A stretch of DNA of 64,000 nt from Fulvia fulva (Eukaryota; Ascomycota; Dothideomycetes; Mycosphaerellales; Mycosphaerellaceae), in NCBI RefSeq assembly GCF_020509005.1, contig NC_063020.1, forward strand, positions 2,418,001 through 2,482,000, read 5' to 3'. Position numbers and translations under genes: made by a program. Under the pieces are notes generated by a model. That model was given only the letters and a program-made list of their open reading frames with translations. It ran no database searches and was not told the DNA's origin. Below, in pieces: positions 1 to 10,020 of this stretch (positions within the stretch are counted from its first letter, which is position 1; each line of letters starts with the position of its first letter).

Positions 1-93
1 CAAAGCAGGCTCAACCTTACCACAATCCCAAATAGCAGCCAGCAGCAGGAAGCACGAGAAGACCAGCAGGAGACCAGCATGGATGAGTCATGA
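1..93 (+). pseudogene. LINE-1 ORF1 (gag-like), C-terminal end only
   Basis: Frame 1 is open from the window edge to TGA at 91-93. The encoded tail (QSRLNLTT... then a Gln/Glu/Asp-rich end) aligns in style with the end of LINE-2 ORF1 (SNQARLPF... to an acidic end). The stop overlaps the ORF2 start as ATGA (ATG 90-92, TGA 91-93), an arrangement known in other elements for termination-reinitiation. It is truncated by the window edge, so whether the full ORF1 is intact cannot be judged. Confidence 0.65.
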
Positions 94-3000
94 TTGAGAC
101 ACCTAATCTTACCACTATCCAGTACAACGTCAACAAAAGCCAGCACAAGGTCCAGAGAAGCTTTCTCCAAGCACTGGACCCAAAGAAACACCTAGTTATT
201 GCAGTCCAGGAACCTTGGATCAACAGCAAATCTAACAGACCATCTACTGCTAACGACCCAAGGTATCACACACTCCTAGCCAAACAAGGCACCCCTAGAA
301 CATGCATGTACATCAGCAAAGAGATGGCAACAGACAGCTGGGAACAAATCCAACAGGAAGGGGGAGACATCACCTCAGTCAGACTCAACACCAACCAAGG
401 CAGCATCCACATCCACAGTGTATACAACCCACCCCCCAGCTCCAGAAGCAGCACCTAGCTGGGCACACTACAACAGCTGCCAGACATCCTGCAGAGTGAC
501 TCCCAACACATCGTGCTGGGAGACTTCAACTTGCACCATCCTACATGGGGATCAGACTTTGCACCTGCCCATCACTTCCTAGCTAACAGACTCCTCTCCA
601 CTACGCAAAGCAACAACATGCACCTAGTTACCCCAAAGGGCCTAACTACCTGGTCACAGAGAGCAAGCTCAAGCACCATTGACCTGTGCTTTGCATCACA
701 TGACCTGCAGCAGAAGGTCACCAGATGCTGGGTTAACCAGGACTTGGAGTCCTCATCAGATCACCTCCCAATTCAGGTGGAGTTTGAAACACAGACACAG
801 CAGGAAGGAGACCTAGAACCTCAGCTGGCCTGGAAGGCAGCCAACTGGGAACAGATCAGACAAGACCTGGAACAGAAGCTAGCTGGACTAGAGACCAGGA
901 GACTGGAAACAGCCTTAGACATAGACCAAGCAGTGGCAGAACTGGTTAGAACAATGCAGGAAACTGCGGCAGCCCACACCAGAGAAAAGAAACAGTCACT
1001 GTACCAGAAGCCATTCTGGACAAAGGAATGCTCAGAGAAGGTCAAGGCAGCCAGGCAGGCCAGGAGAGCCCTTACCCAGAGCCACTCCCAGGAAGCATGG
1101 GACAGATACAACCAGGCAACCAGATACAAGAAGGCCCAGATCAAGAGGGACAAGATGCTGGAGTGGAGGTCAACAGTTGGATCCATTACCCAGAATCCTG
1201 AGAAGATGTGGAAACTAGCAAAGTGGGCAAGACAACCCACACAGGACAGAAACATGCTGCCCCAGTTTCCAAACATTGAAGACCAGGAAGGAGTAATCCA
1301 ACACACTCTCCCAGGAAAGGCACAGGCATTGGGGAAACATTTCTTTGGCACACAGGTAGAAGCTGACCTGCAGGATCTGGAGGGCAGTGTGTATCTAACA
1401 CCACTAGAGCAATCCTGCACAGTGGGAGAGGGAGAGATCAAGAGCATCATTAAGACACTCTCAGGAAACAAGGCCCCAGGACCAGATGGGATTCCAAACT
1501 TGTTCATTAAGACATGCAAGGACCAGATCTCCCCTGCACTGTCAAACATCTTTTCACAGTGCATGGCCCAAGGACACTGCCCTAAACACTTCAAGGAGTC
1601 ACTGACTGTGGTCTTGAGAAAACCACAGAAAGAGGACTACACAAAGCTAAAGGCATACAGACCTATTGCCTTGCTCAACACACTAGGCAAACTCCTGGAA
1701 AAGATCATAGCAGAAAGGCTGACAAACCTAGCTGAAGAACATGGAATCCTTCCTGAAGAACAGATGGGAGGCAGGAAACAAAGATCAACACTAACAGCTG
1801 TGGAACTTATCACAGAGCAGATCAAGACCCTATGGCACTTTGGGAACAACAAAGCAGCCACACTCCTCTCACTAGACATATCAGGAGCCTTTGACAATGT
1901 CTCACACCAGAGGCTGATCCACATCCTGAAACAGAAGGCTATCCCTAACTGGACAGTCCAGTTTATCCAGTCCTTCCTCAGAGGCAGAACCACAAGACTA
2001 AGACTGGGCAGATACAAATCTGACAGCATGCCTACAGAGACAGGAATCCCACAGGGATCAACAATGTCTCCAATCCTGTTTCTCCTCTTTATGGCAGACC
2101 TGCCAGCAAAGCTAAACTCCAGAAACACATCAGCCTCAGGGTTTGTAGATGACACAAACATCCTAGCCTGGTCAGACAGCACAGAAGAGAACTGCAGAAT
2201 CTTGCAGAAGAAACACAAGGAATGTGAGGAATGGGCCAGGAAACATGGAGCCAGATTTGCCCCAGAGAAGTATCAACTCATCCACTTCAGTAGAGCCAGA
2301 AACAGACACAATATGCAAGCCCCAATCACTATTCAGGGACACACAACAGAACCCTCAAGTGAATTAAGGGTGCTAGGAATATGGATGGATCCAAAGCTCA
2401 GCTGGGGACCACAGGTCAAGAAAGCACAGGCAAGAGCAGACAACAACAGGCAATCAATTGACAGGCTTACAGCCTCCACATGGGGAGCCACATTTGCGAA
2501 AGCAAAGGTTATGTACAAGGCCATTGTGAAGCCAGCCATGCTATATGGAGCCCAGATCTGGTCAGCCCAAGACAAGATCCCAAAGAGAATTGCAGATCCC
2601 ATCAGCAGAGCCCAAGCCTCCTGTCTGAAAAAGGTGCTTGGAGCATACAAGTCAACTCCAACAAGGGTGGTCGAAATGGAGTCTGGCTCCCCACCAGCCA
2701 AGCTCTACCTTCAAGGGTTGAGATACCAGTATGCAGGAAAGACGTCTGCATACCCAGCCCAGCTAGTAATCCAGAAGGCAGTCAACAAAATCAGGAGCCA
2801 GTGCACAAGAAGGCACAGACAAGCAAGACCCAATCCAGCCCCACAGAAGCAGCAGGACCTGCAGAAGTTCAAAGAACTAACAGAACAGCTGCACCTAGCC
2901 CAGCAGGAACAGGACAGAAGGGCTCAAGGGAGAGGATCAGCAGCCAGCCAAGGGAAGAAGCAACAGTCTCTAGCTGAAAGGATGGCAGGACTCCTCTGGA

Positions 3001-3476
3001 AGACTGAATGGACAAGAACCCCACAGAGGCCAGGAACCCCAAAGGCACTCCAACAGTTTGGTAGCCACAACTACCTACTGTACTCAGACCTGACCAGGTC
3101 AGAAGCAAGCATAGCAATACAAATCCGCTCTGAACACATCGGAGTCAGGGCATACCTGCATCAGAGAAAAGTCCCAGGCATCGAAGACAAGAGTTGCCTA
3201 TGCGGCTACCTGTCCTAGAATGTCGAACATAGACTTCTGGTTTGCAAAGAATGGAGTACAGGGAGAGGTGAATGGAGGGCAAGGGTAAGGAACAGAAACT
3301 TCCAAGCCATGATCAGCAATAAGGGAGACCTCCAGAGAATTACAAGGTGGATCATCCACCAAGGATTTTTGAAGCAGTTCTCTCTTACTAGGGAAACAGA
3401 GAGATGGATTGAGGAGAGAAAGAAGGAGGAGGAGAGCAGGAAGAGGGGGACAACTCCAGGGTTGCAGACAAGGTAG
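90..3476 (+). pseudogene. LINE-1 ORF2: AP endonuclease / reverse transcriptase with two in-frame stops
   Basis: One frame runs from ATG 90 to TAG 3474-3476 and is broken only by TAG at 456-458 and TAG at 3216-3218. Downstream of 3218 the frame continues for 85 codons matching the C-terminus of LINE-2 ORF2. The N-terminal region is an endonuclease (QYNVN, QEPW, GDFNLHHP, SSDHLP). The RT core is at about 1470-2175 (APGPDGIP, RPIALLNT, SLDISGAFD, GIPQGS and catalytic FVDD near 2140). The last part has a C-x-C...H...C cluster. The 3216 stop sits where LINE-2 has Gln, so CAG to TAG (a CpA to TpA change, the RIP type) explains it. No RNase H domain is evident. The rest of the frame is remarkably intact, so inactivation is recent or readthrough copies exist elsewhere. 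Confidence 0.88.
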
Positions 3477-3674
3477 TCAGAGGCTAACCACCATGACACT
3501 AGTGCACCCTAATGGAAGGAAAACTGAGAACTCATGGCAAGGAAGCTATTAGAGAAAGAGAGGAGGTTTTTACCTAGGAACAGGTTTCCTACCTTATGTA
3601 GTAACATATATAGACATAAACCCGAATGGGCCGGAGGGCACTACGGGTAAATGAATCATCTATCTATCTATATA
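3477..3674 (+). other. LINE-1 3' UTR with (ATCT)n tail
   Basis: Non-coding sequence after the ORF2 stop ends in an ATCT/CTAT microsatellite and then changes abruptly to RIPped DNA. LINE-2 ends in the same way (AATCTATCTATC before its target duplication). Both 3' UTRs also carry a GGCCGGA-type motif, which suggests a shared 3' signal for target-primed reverse transcription in this family. That last point is inference. Confidence 0.7.
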
Positions 3675-4700
3675 ACCGTACTATTAGTATTAGAAGTATT
3701 GTAGTACCCTATAGCTACTCTAATAGATCTCCGTGTCTATTCTCTATAGTTCTAGAATAGCCTATTATCTAGTATCTAGTTAGCTTATTCCGCTATCTCT
3801 ACGAAGATAATAAGCAATAAATAGGTCTTCTCTCGGTCTACTGTCTTATATTACTATACCGCCTTCGTTAGTCGTACTCCTAGGGATATATTCTAGTTCT
3901 ATACTTAGAGTTAGGGACGGTCTTCGACCTTAAATGTCCTAGGGACCCCGTAGGTAATAACGGTATACTATTAGTAGGAGACTCGTACCGACTTTGCGAC
4001 TTTAGTAGTCTACTCCTTATAGGTCTCGAGTTTTTGTCTATTAGACTCTTATACGGTAAGGAGTCTCACTACGCCTTTTGCCTCTACCTTCGCTCTAACT
4101 ACCTCCTTTTAGCCGATTCTATCGATAATCCCCTTACTTATTAGGGCTACGATTTCTTATTTCTCCGCCGGATTAGTAATATATAGGCGTACTGTATTAC
4201 TTGCCTTCGTAGAGAGTTAATTCTTACCTACTACTACTATTATCTATATAGTTGGTTTCTAGGCTACCTTCTATATTACTTGTTAGATTGTCTTCGGGAT
4301 TTAGTATAATAGCGCTTTTAGCGCTCCTAGTAGCTATACTATAGTGTTCTTATATACCCGGGCTAGGTATTCGTCGTCCTCTAGTAAGTTTTCCGCCTCC
4401 GTATATAGGGTTGTCTACGCTATATTGTTTATCGTTAGCCTCTACTTTCTATATAGTAGGCCTTAGCTTATATCCTAGGTTATTTCTTAGTTCGTTCCCT
4501 AGTTTAGCTCTTAGCTATTCTTTATTAGAGTGTCTTTACTAAGTTAAGTATCCTTTACGAGCTACTTAATGCTCATAAGGCTATAGCTCTCGTTAGTAAC
4601 TATCCTCTACTACTATTCGGGGTAAGGTCCGCGCTTCCTAATTAGGTAGTTATCCTCCGTAACTCCGTAATTCTAGGGTCTACCGCTAGGGGAACGGAAC
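3675..4700 (-). pseudogene. LINE-3: RIPped LINE ORF1 (gag-like) remnant
   Basis: The minus strand carries one collinear frame interrupted by TAG/TAA only. It reads as a Tad-type ORF1: a stretch like VRLYITNPAEK, then IDRIG, then VVRAKVEAKGVVRLLT and VRLTKAV, then LLLIIFVE-AE-AN-IL. These follow the order of LINE-2 ORF1 (VTIRIAAKEDQ..., QRINQPGVVAVNQ, KATWLHRKWPEGKK, ALIVWLQDAKAADLAI). The zinc-knuckle part and ORF2 would lie to the left and appear displaced by the LINE-1 insertion. The upper boundary is approximate. Identification comes from eye comparison only. Confidence 0.5.
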
Positions 4701-5989
4701 CTTAGTTTTAGAGTTCTTTATACTACGATTACGCCGCCGCTAGCGTAGGCGGGTCGCTACTACTTAAGTAGATTACTCGTCTTAATAAGGGCTATTAAAT
4801 AGATAGTCCTCGTCGATAGCCTTAGATACGTCGAGCTAAAATCTACGTAGTTATAACTACTTAATAAGAGATATTATATCTATATATAGTATATACTTAC
4901 CTAGAATAAAAAGGTATTACTATCCTAAGGTAATACCCTTTAAAAGTATAGAAAGTAAGGTACTCTAAAGGTATCTTTCTAACTTTCCGATACCGTTACT
5001 CTAGTATTATCTATTAGAGCCCCGTTATACCTTATAACTTCTATTATAGATAGCCTAGTATATTACGCTACTAACTAGTATCTTATACTCCCTATAGGCC
5101 GAGCGAGCTCTCTTACTATTTATTACGGCGGTACTTAGGGTAGTCTATTATCCGAAGTAAGCCTAGATAAGGCTCCGCTAGTATAAAGCTTACGAGCTTT
5201 ACGACCTCGTCTTTTACCTATTTAGGTAAGCCGGTAGCGCAGATCTAAGCGGGCCGCTTACGTAGCCGTAATACTATTCGCCGGAGTAAGGTTACTTAGT
5301 ATAGAGCAATTATCGAATAATTCAATAAAGTTAAGCGGATAATAATAATATATTTTAGTATATAATAGGACTAAGGCTACGCCTAGATTAAACTTAGGAC
5401 CTCTAATATCTACCGGTAGGTAAGATAATTATACGCCTAAGTAAAAGTCCGTATAACGGGACTATTACCTAAGCTATCCTACCGGTTATAGTTATATAAT
5501 CTCTACCTTATTATATAGGTAATAATAGAAGTAGTAAAAGTAAGATGTTATAAAGGAATAAAGAAGGGGTATAAAGCTTACCTTACTTTTATACGCGATT
5601 ATATAGGATTAGCTTATTTACTCTAGCGTACGAGCTGAGGGAGTATATCGTAATCTAAGCGTATATATAGGTAATAGTCTATTATTAAAACTTAAGGCTA
5701 TATACGCTAAGACTTAGGTAACTAATTAGTTATCTATAGCCTCTTTAAGAGCAATACTTATCTATTATAGATAGATATATATAATATATAACCTACTTTT
5801 AAAATACTCTATATAAGCCCGTAAAGTAACTTCCTATATAAATAACGTAATAATTGAGCTCTAGTAATATCTACCTTAGTATATATACTAAGCTTTAGAA
5901 GAGAGCTATTAATACGGAAGCTAGTAAGTTAGTAAGAATACGGTATAATTAGATACTAGATATAGAGCGGAAGTTAGCTTACTATAGCC
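4701..5989. other. RIPped DNA, mostly unassigned; right end may be gag of Gypsy Z
   Basis: No intact ORF and no clear domain. Composition is strongly RIPped. About 5870-5990 reads on the + strand as a charged stretch (RAINTEASKLV, DIERKLAY) that could be the end of a Gypsy gag, since Gypsy protease follows on the far side of the pogo insertion. No LTR of Gypsy Z was recognised here. The boundary with the LINE-3 5' region is unknown. Confidence 0.35.
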
Positions 5990-5991
5990 TA

Positions 5992-6055
5992 TAACGTGCT
6001 TTACTACCGAGCGGGCTATACTACCGAGCGGGCTACTTTTACTAAGAACTGTACC
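5992..6055 (+). repeat. Left terminal inverted repeat of the pogo-like element
   Basis: Reads TAACGTGCTTTACTACC, then two copies of a 17-bp unit with core CCGAGCGGGC, then CTACTTTTACTAAGAAC. The reverse complement is found at 7067-7145 with three copies of the unit. Subterminal tandem units of this type are often transposase binding sites; that role is inferred. Confidence 0.75.
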
Positions 6056-6199
6056 ACTTCTATAGATATAGCTATATAACTACTATTATAGCGTATATTG
6101 TCTTCAAACGAGGCCAAACTGACCTTAGCTGTCTAGGCTACGAAACGCGACGCGATAATTACGAATCGACTTACTATAAAGGTATACGATACGTCTCGA

Positions 6200-6690
6200 A
6201 CTATACTAGGGTATCGATTGAATAGACGACCTCCTTAGAGTGACTACGAGCCTAATTCGAAGAAGCTTATAGAGCTAGAAGAGAGGGTGATACTTAAGTA
6301 TATACTCGAGCTAGATCTTAGAAGTTCCCCGCTATTAAAGGCTAGTATACGAGCAATAGCCGATCTATTACTATAAGAGAAGGGTCTTAAGCCCGCTAGT
6401 CTTAATTAGATAGACAGGTTCATTAGGCGGTATCGTGAGCTAAAGGTTCGTATAATACATAGATACGATCGTGAGCGAGCCCTAATAGAAGATCTAGACG
6501 TTATCGAGAAGTAGTTCTTACTTATACGTAATATAAAGGAGAAGTATAGTATTCTTAACTAGGACATCTATAACTTCGACGAGATAGGGTTTATAATAGG
6601 TGTCATTACGTCTTAGAGCGTCCTTACGGGTTTAGAAAGGCGTAGTAGAAAGAGGAAGGTCGTTTAATAGGGTAATAGAGAGGGAGTAGA
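6200..6690 (+). pseudogene. Pogo/Fot1-type transposase N-terminal remnant
   Basis: Plus-strand translation gives a CENP-B/HTH-like region (SIRAIADLLL..., INRFIRRYRELKVR) and then IYNFDEIGFIIGVI at about 6566-6607. The last string closely matches the first catalytic block (YNFDETGF-type) of fungal pogo/Fot1/Pot2 transposases, where the D and E are conserved. Stops are TAG/TAA at expected Gln/Trp codons. The following catalytic blocks are not seen before the right terminal repeat. Confidence 0.65.
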
Positions 6691-7066
6691 GAGATAGCGT
6701 ATTAGATAGCTCTTATATAAAGCGAGATTAGTAAGCTACGTAAGTCTAACGAGGCCCTTATATAGCGGAAAGTACGAAAGCGTAAGTACATTTAGTCTAG
6801 AGGGTCTCTAACCTTCGATAAGGCGTCGTAATTGATACCTCTAGAGGATACTAGGAGGTAGGAAGTGAGTAGAGAGTCGCTAGATAGTGTTTAGCTAGTA
6901 CTAAGGCTACGACGCTATAAGCGATATAGCGAGTCGGGGTACAACGTACGTACCTATTAAGTAGACTCGCTAGATAGCGAAGAATTTAAAGAGGAATTGT
7001 CCTCCTAGTAACGATTCTATAGGATGTCGTCGTGTTAAGATACCGTCGTAATTAAAGTAGAAGTAG

Positions 7067-7145
7067 TATAGTTCTTAGTAAAAGTAGCCCGCTCGGTAGT
7101 ATAGCCCGCTCGGTAGTATAGCCCGCTCGGTAGTAAAGTACGTTA
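7067..7145 (-). repeat. Right terminal inverted repeat of the pogo-like element
   Basis: Complement of the left repeat with one additional 17-bp unit (GCCCGCTCGGTAGTATA three times). It is followed by TA and then by sequence that returns to the Gypsy Z reading. Confidence 0.75.
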
Positions 7146-7147
7146 TA

Positions 7148-9832
7148 GTATATACTAGTACTATAACTAGTATATTAGGTAGAAGAGCAAACGTACTCAC
7201 CCTCTCTAATACTAGCGCCTCCTCTAAGTTTATTAACCTAAGACTCGTTCGCGTAAACAAAGTCCCTACCTTTAAGCTAGAAAGGCTAAGACGCCTACGT
7301 ATAGCTAACGGAGCGGCTATACGACTACTCGAAGTAGTACTAATAGACATTACTATCGGTAGCTATACTAGTTAAGAGCTATACTACGTTACTAATCTCG
7401 ATAAGTACGACCTAGTACTAGGTATCTCCTAGCTCGAAGAATACGACCCTTCGTATAGCTTTAAATATAAGATACTTAGCTTCGATAAGCCTACCTACTA
7501 CTAATATTATAACTAGAACGGTATGCCTTATACGATTGTAATAGAACCCGATAATAGTAGGCCTAAGGCGCCAAAACTAGTACTACCTAAGCTAGAACCC
7601 AATATCTATCTCATTAGCGCGGACGCCTATTACCGTATAGCAAAGCGAGCCTAGAAGCGATAAGACTAGCTAGACGCTAATAAGCTCTTCGTACTATAGC
7701 CGGAGGATTTCGACGACGAGGAGTACACCTCCGCCTTTACTATATCGCTAGATAATTTAGAAATCTTTATAAATAGAAACAAGGTATAGGACCCGAAGGC
7801 TAAGCTACCGCCCGAATATTACTACCTAGCCGACGCCTTTAGGTATAAGAGCGAGTTTAAGCTACCTAAGTATAGCCCGTCTAACTATACGATCAACTTG
7901 AAACTAGGATTAGAAGCGTAGCGACCCTATAAGAAGGCCTTTAGTATAAACCCGGATTAGCTAGTAGTCGTTAAGAAATTCATTAATAATAGTATAGCTA
8001 ACGGTACGGTCGAACTATCTAAGTTAGACATATCGTCTCTCGTATTAATTATAAAAAAGCTAGGAGGCGGACTCCGCGTCTACGTCGACTACCGCGCCCT
8101 AAATACTATTATAGTTAAGGACCGATACCTAATACCTCTATTAAGGGAGACACTTAAGCGAGTTTCTAAGGCCAAGTAGTTTACTAAGCTTAACATCGTC
8201 GCCGTAATTAATATTATACGTATCCGTAAGGGGGACGAATAGATAACCGCCTTTATTACTAGGTATAGATTGTACTAGTTCAAGGTCCTTCCGTTCGGCC
8301 TCTATAATAGCCCTAGTAGTTAGTAGCGTAAGATTAACGATATCCTCCGAGAATTCCTAGACGACTTCGCTATAGTATACCTCGATAACGTCCTAATTTA
8401 TACGGACGGCTCCTTAGATAATTATAGAGCTTACGTACGAAAGGTCTTATATAGACTACGGGATATAGGGCTACTAGTAGACGTCGACAAGTATAAACTC
8501 TATGTCAAACGGATTAAATGACTAGGCCTTATTATTACGACGGAGGGCGTTAAGATAGACCCTATAAAGATTGAAGCTATTATAAACTAGGAGGTGCCTC
8601 GTAACGTTTAGGACGTTCTTACGTTCCTTAGCTTTACTAGATTCTATAGGAAGTTTATCTACGCCTTTTCTGAAGTAACCGCGTTCCTTATAGACCTTAC
8701 GAAGATAGGTAAAAAGAGTAAAGTCGACGGTAAGATAGTTAAGAAGCTACCCTTCGTACAGACCTAATAGTACAATATAGCCTTTAAGGAACTTAAGTAG
8801 CGCTTTAGCTAAGTAGGTATACTAGCCTATTATTAACTAGGCGAGTAGATTTAGGTAGAAACAGACTCTAGCGACTAGGTTGATATAGGGGTACTATTAT
8901 AGATAATTAACGGCGTCCTTAGACCTATAGTATTCTACTTAAAGAAGCTTAGTCCGTAAGAATATAACTACGACATTTACGATAAAGAGCTACTAGCTAT
9001 CGTTAAGGCGTTCGAGGAATAGTAACTAGAACTTATCGGCGCTATAGACGATAAGCTAGTTCGGGTACTTACTAATCACCGTAATCTTAAGTACTTTATA
9101 ACTACTAAGTAGCTTTACCGGCGCTAGGTACGCTAGGCTAAGTTCCTGTCCTAGTTTAACTTTAAGATTACCTATCGCCCGGGCGCCTAAGGAACGAAAC
9201 TAGATAGTTTTACCCGTCGCTCTTAGGACATACCGGCGGGGGTAGACGATACTAGAACGTAGTATTAATAATAGACTATTCTAGAACCCTATAACGTAGA
9301 CATCGTCACTTAGTTCGCTATATAAGTATAGGACGACCTACTAATAAATTATTAAGTACTATTAATTTACGACTCGGACGATAAAGAAGAAGACTACTAT
9401 ACTAGCGATATCGCTACCCCCCGGTAATTAAACCGCCTCGCCTAGCGAGACGTAATATAGCCGTTACTCGAACTAAACGACGCCGAAGTACGTAGTAACG
9501 TCGACTCGGAACTAGATAGTAGAGTCCTAGTCGAAGAGATACCTAGTAACGAGTAACCTATCGAAGGAAGTATAGAGCCGTTAGACAAACCTACGCTACT
9601 AGAGGAACGGGAGTAAACGGAGTTATATAAAGAAGAACTATATATAGAAGCATATAATAGCCGGTCTATAACGACACGTATACTTAAACTAAAGTCCGAT
9701 CTCTAGTAGGGGATCGCTAACGTATAGCTATAATAATAGAAGATTACCGTATTAGATTACGAAATTATCGTAGATCGACTATACGTCGACAAAGCCTTAT
9801 ATATCCTAGCCTTTTAGAATTTCTATACCCGG
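7148..9832 (+). pseudogene. Gypsy Z: RIPped gag-pol (protease, RT, RNase H)
   Basis: The frame is collinear and broken only by RIP-type stops. Protease-like region at about 7190-7450 (LDKYDLVLGISWLEEYDP). RT at about 7980-8530 with GGGLRVYVDYRALN, FGLYNSP and YLDNVLIYTD; the catalytic YLDD reads YLDN because GpA became ApA-like by RIP on the complement or by later change. RNase H at about 8850-9130 (VETDSSD, YDKELLAIVKAFEE). A linker to the integrase zinc region runs to 9832. The element continues at 14828 on the other side of LINE-2. Non-functional. Confidence 0.8.
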
Positions 9833-9846
9833 ATAGTACGTAAATA
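9833..9846 (+). repeat. Target site duplication of LINE-2, left copy
   Basis: ATAGTACGTAAATA, identical to 14814-14827. The 14-bp direct repeat brackets LINE-2 exactly at its (ATCT)n tail and its 5' end and is typical of target-primed reverse transcription. Confidence 0.9.
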
Positions 9847-10020
9847 GATAGATAGATTTGTCATTCCCCTGTTCTAGGACCCTATCCGGCCTATGCAGGT
9901 ATATATCTATTGTTATGTACAAAGGGAAACCCGAATAGGTGAAAACCCTTCCCGCCCCCGACTACTCCTTGTCTAGATTAGCTTTCCCTCTGAACGTACG
10001 TAGTCCATGTCACTACCCCG
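9847..10020 (-). other. LINE-2 3' UTR and (ATCT)n tail
   Basis: Non-coding sequence between the ORF2 stop and the target duplication. In element sense it ends GGGAATGACAAATCTATCTATC, the same simple-repeat tail style as LINE-1, instead of poly(A). Confidence 0.75.

Larger units (their letters stand above)
1..3674 (+). mobile_element. LINE-1: Tad-like non-LTR retrotransposon, 5' part outside window
   Basis: The segment holds the last codons of an ORF1, a nearly intact ORF2 (endonuclease plus reverse transcriptase) and a 3' UTR ending in a short (ATCT)n tail at about 3655-3674. Order and sequence resemble LINE-2 in this window, a related but clearly diverged element in the opposite orientation. 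The 5' end and left target duplication lie outside the window. Composition is unlike the RIPped DNA that starts right after the tail: CpA and TpG are common while CpG is almost missing. The insertion is therefore younger than, or was never exposed to, the RIP that hit its neighbours. Confidence 0.9.
5992..7145 (+). mobile_element. RIPped, internally deleted pogo/Fot1-like DNA transposon
   Basis: Inverted terminal repeats of about 65-80 bp bound the unit. The left begins TAACGTGCTTTACTACC and the right ends with its near-complement. It is flanked by TA on both sides (5990-5991 and 7146-7147), the target used by Tc1/mariner-pogo elements. The repeats contain a 17-bp subrepeat around ACTACCGAGCGGGC, two copies on the left and three on the right. 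Inside is a collinear but stop-ridden N-terminal transposase. At about 1.15 kb it is shorter than an autonomous pogo, so the central and C-terminal catalytic part is probably deleted. It sits in Gypsy Z between putative gag and protease. Confidence 0.7.

Noticed and set aside
821..1594. 257-codon minus-strand frame inside LINE-1 ORF2
   Set aside because: It is the shadow of the RT frame in CpG-free, stop-poor sequence, and it has no recognisable domain.
5992..7145. Palindromic ends considered as a CRISPR-like or satellite array
   Set aside because: Units occur only two or three times at each end in inverted orientation with TA flanks, so a DNA transposon explains them.
7075..7350. Short minus-strand frame over the right pogo terminal repeat and Gypsy protease
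   Set aside because: It spans a transposon junction and is antisense to a clear protease-like reading.
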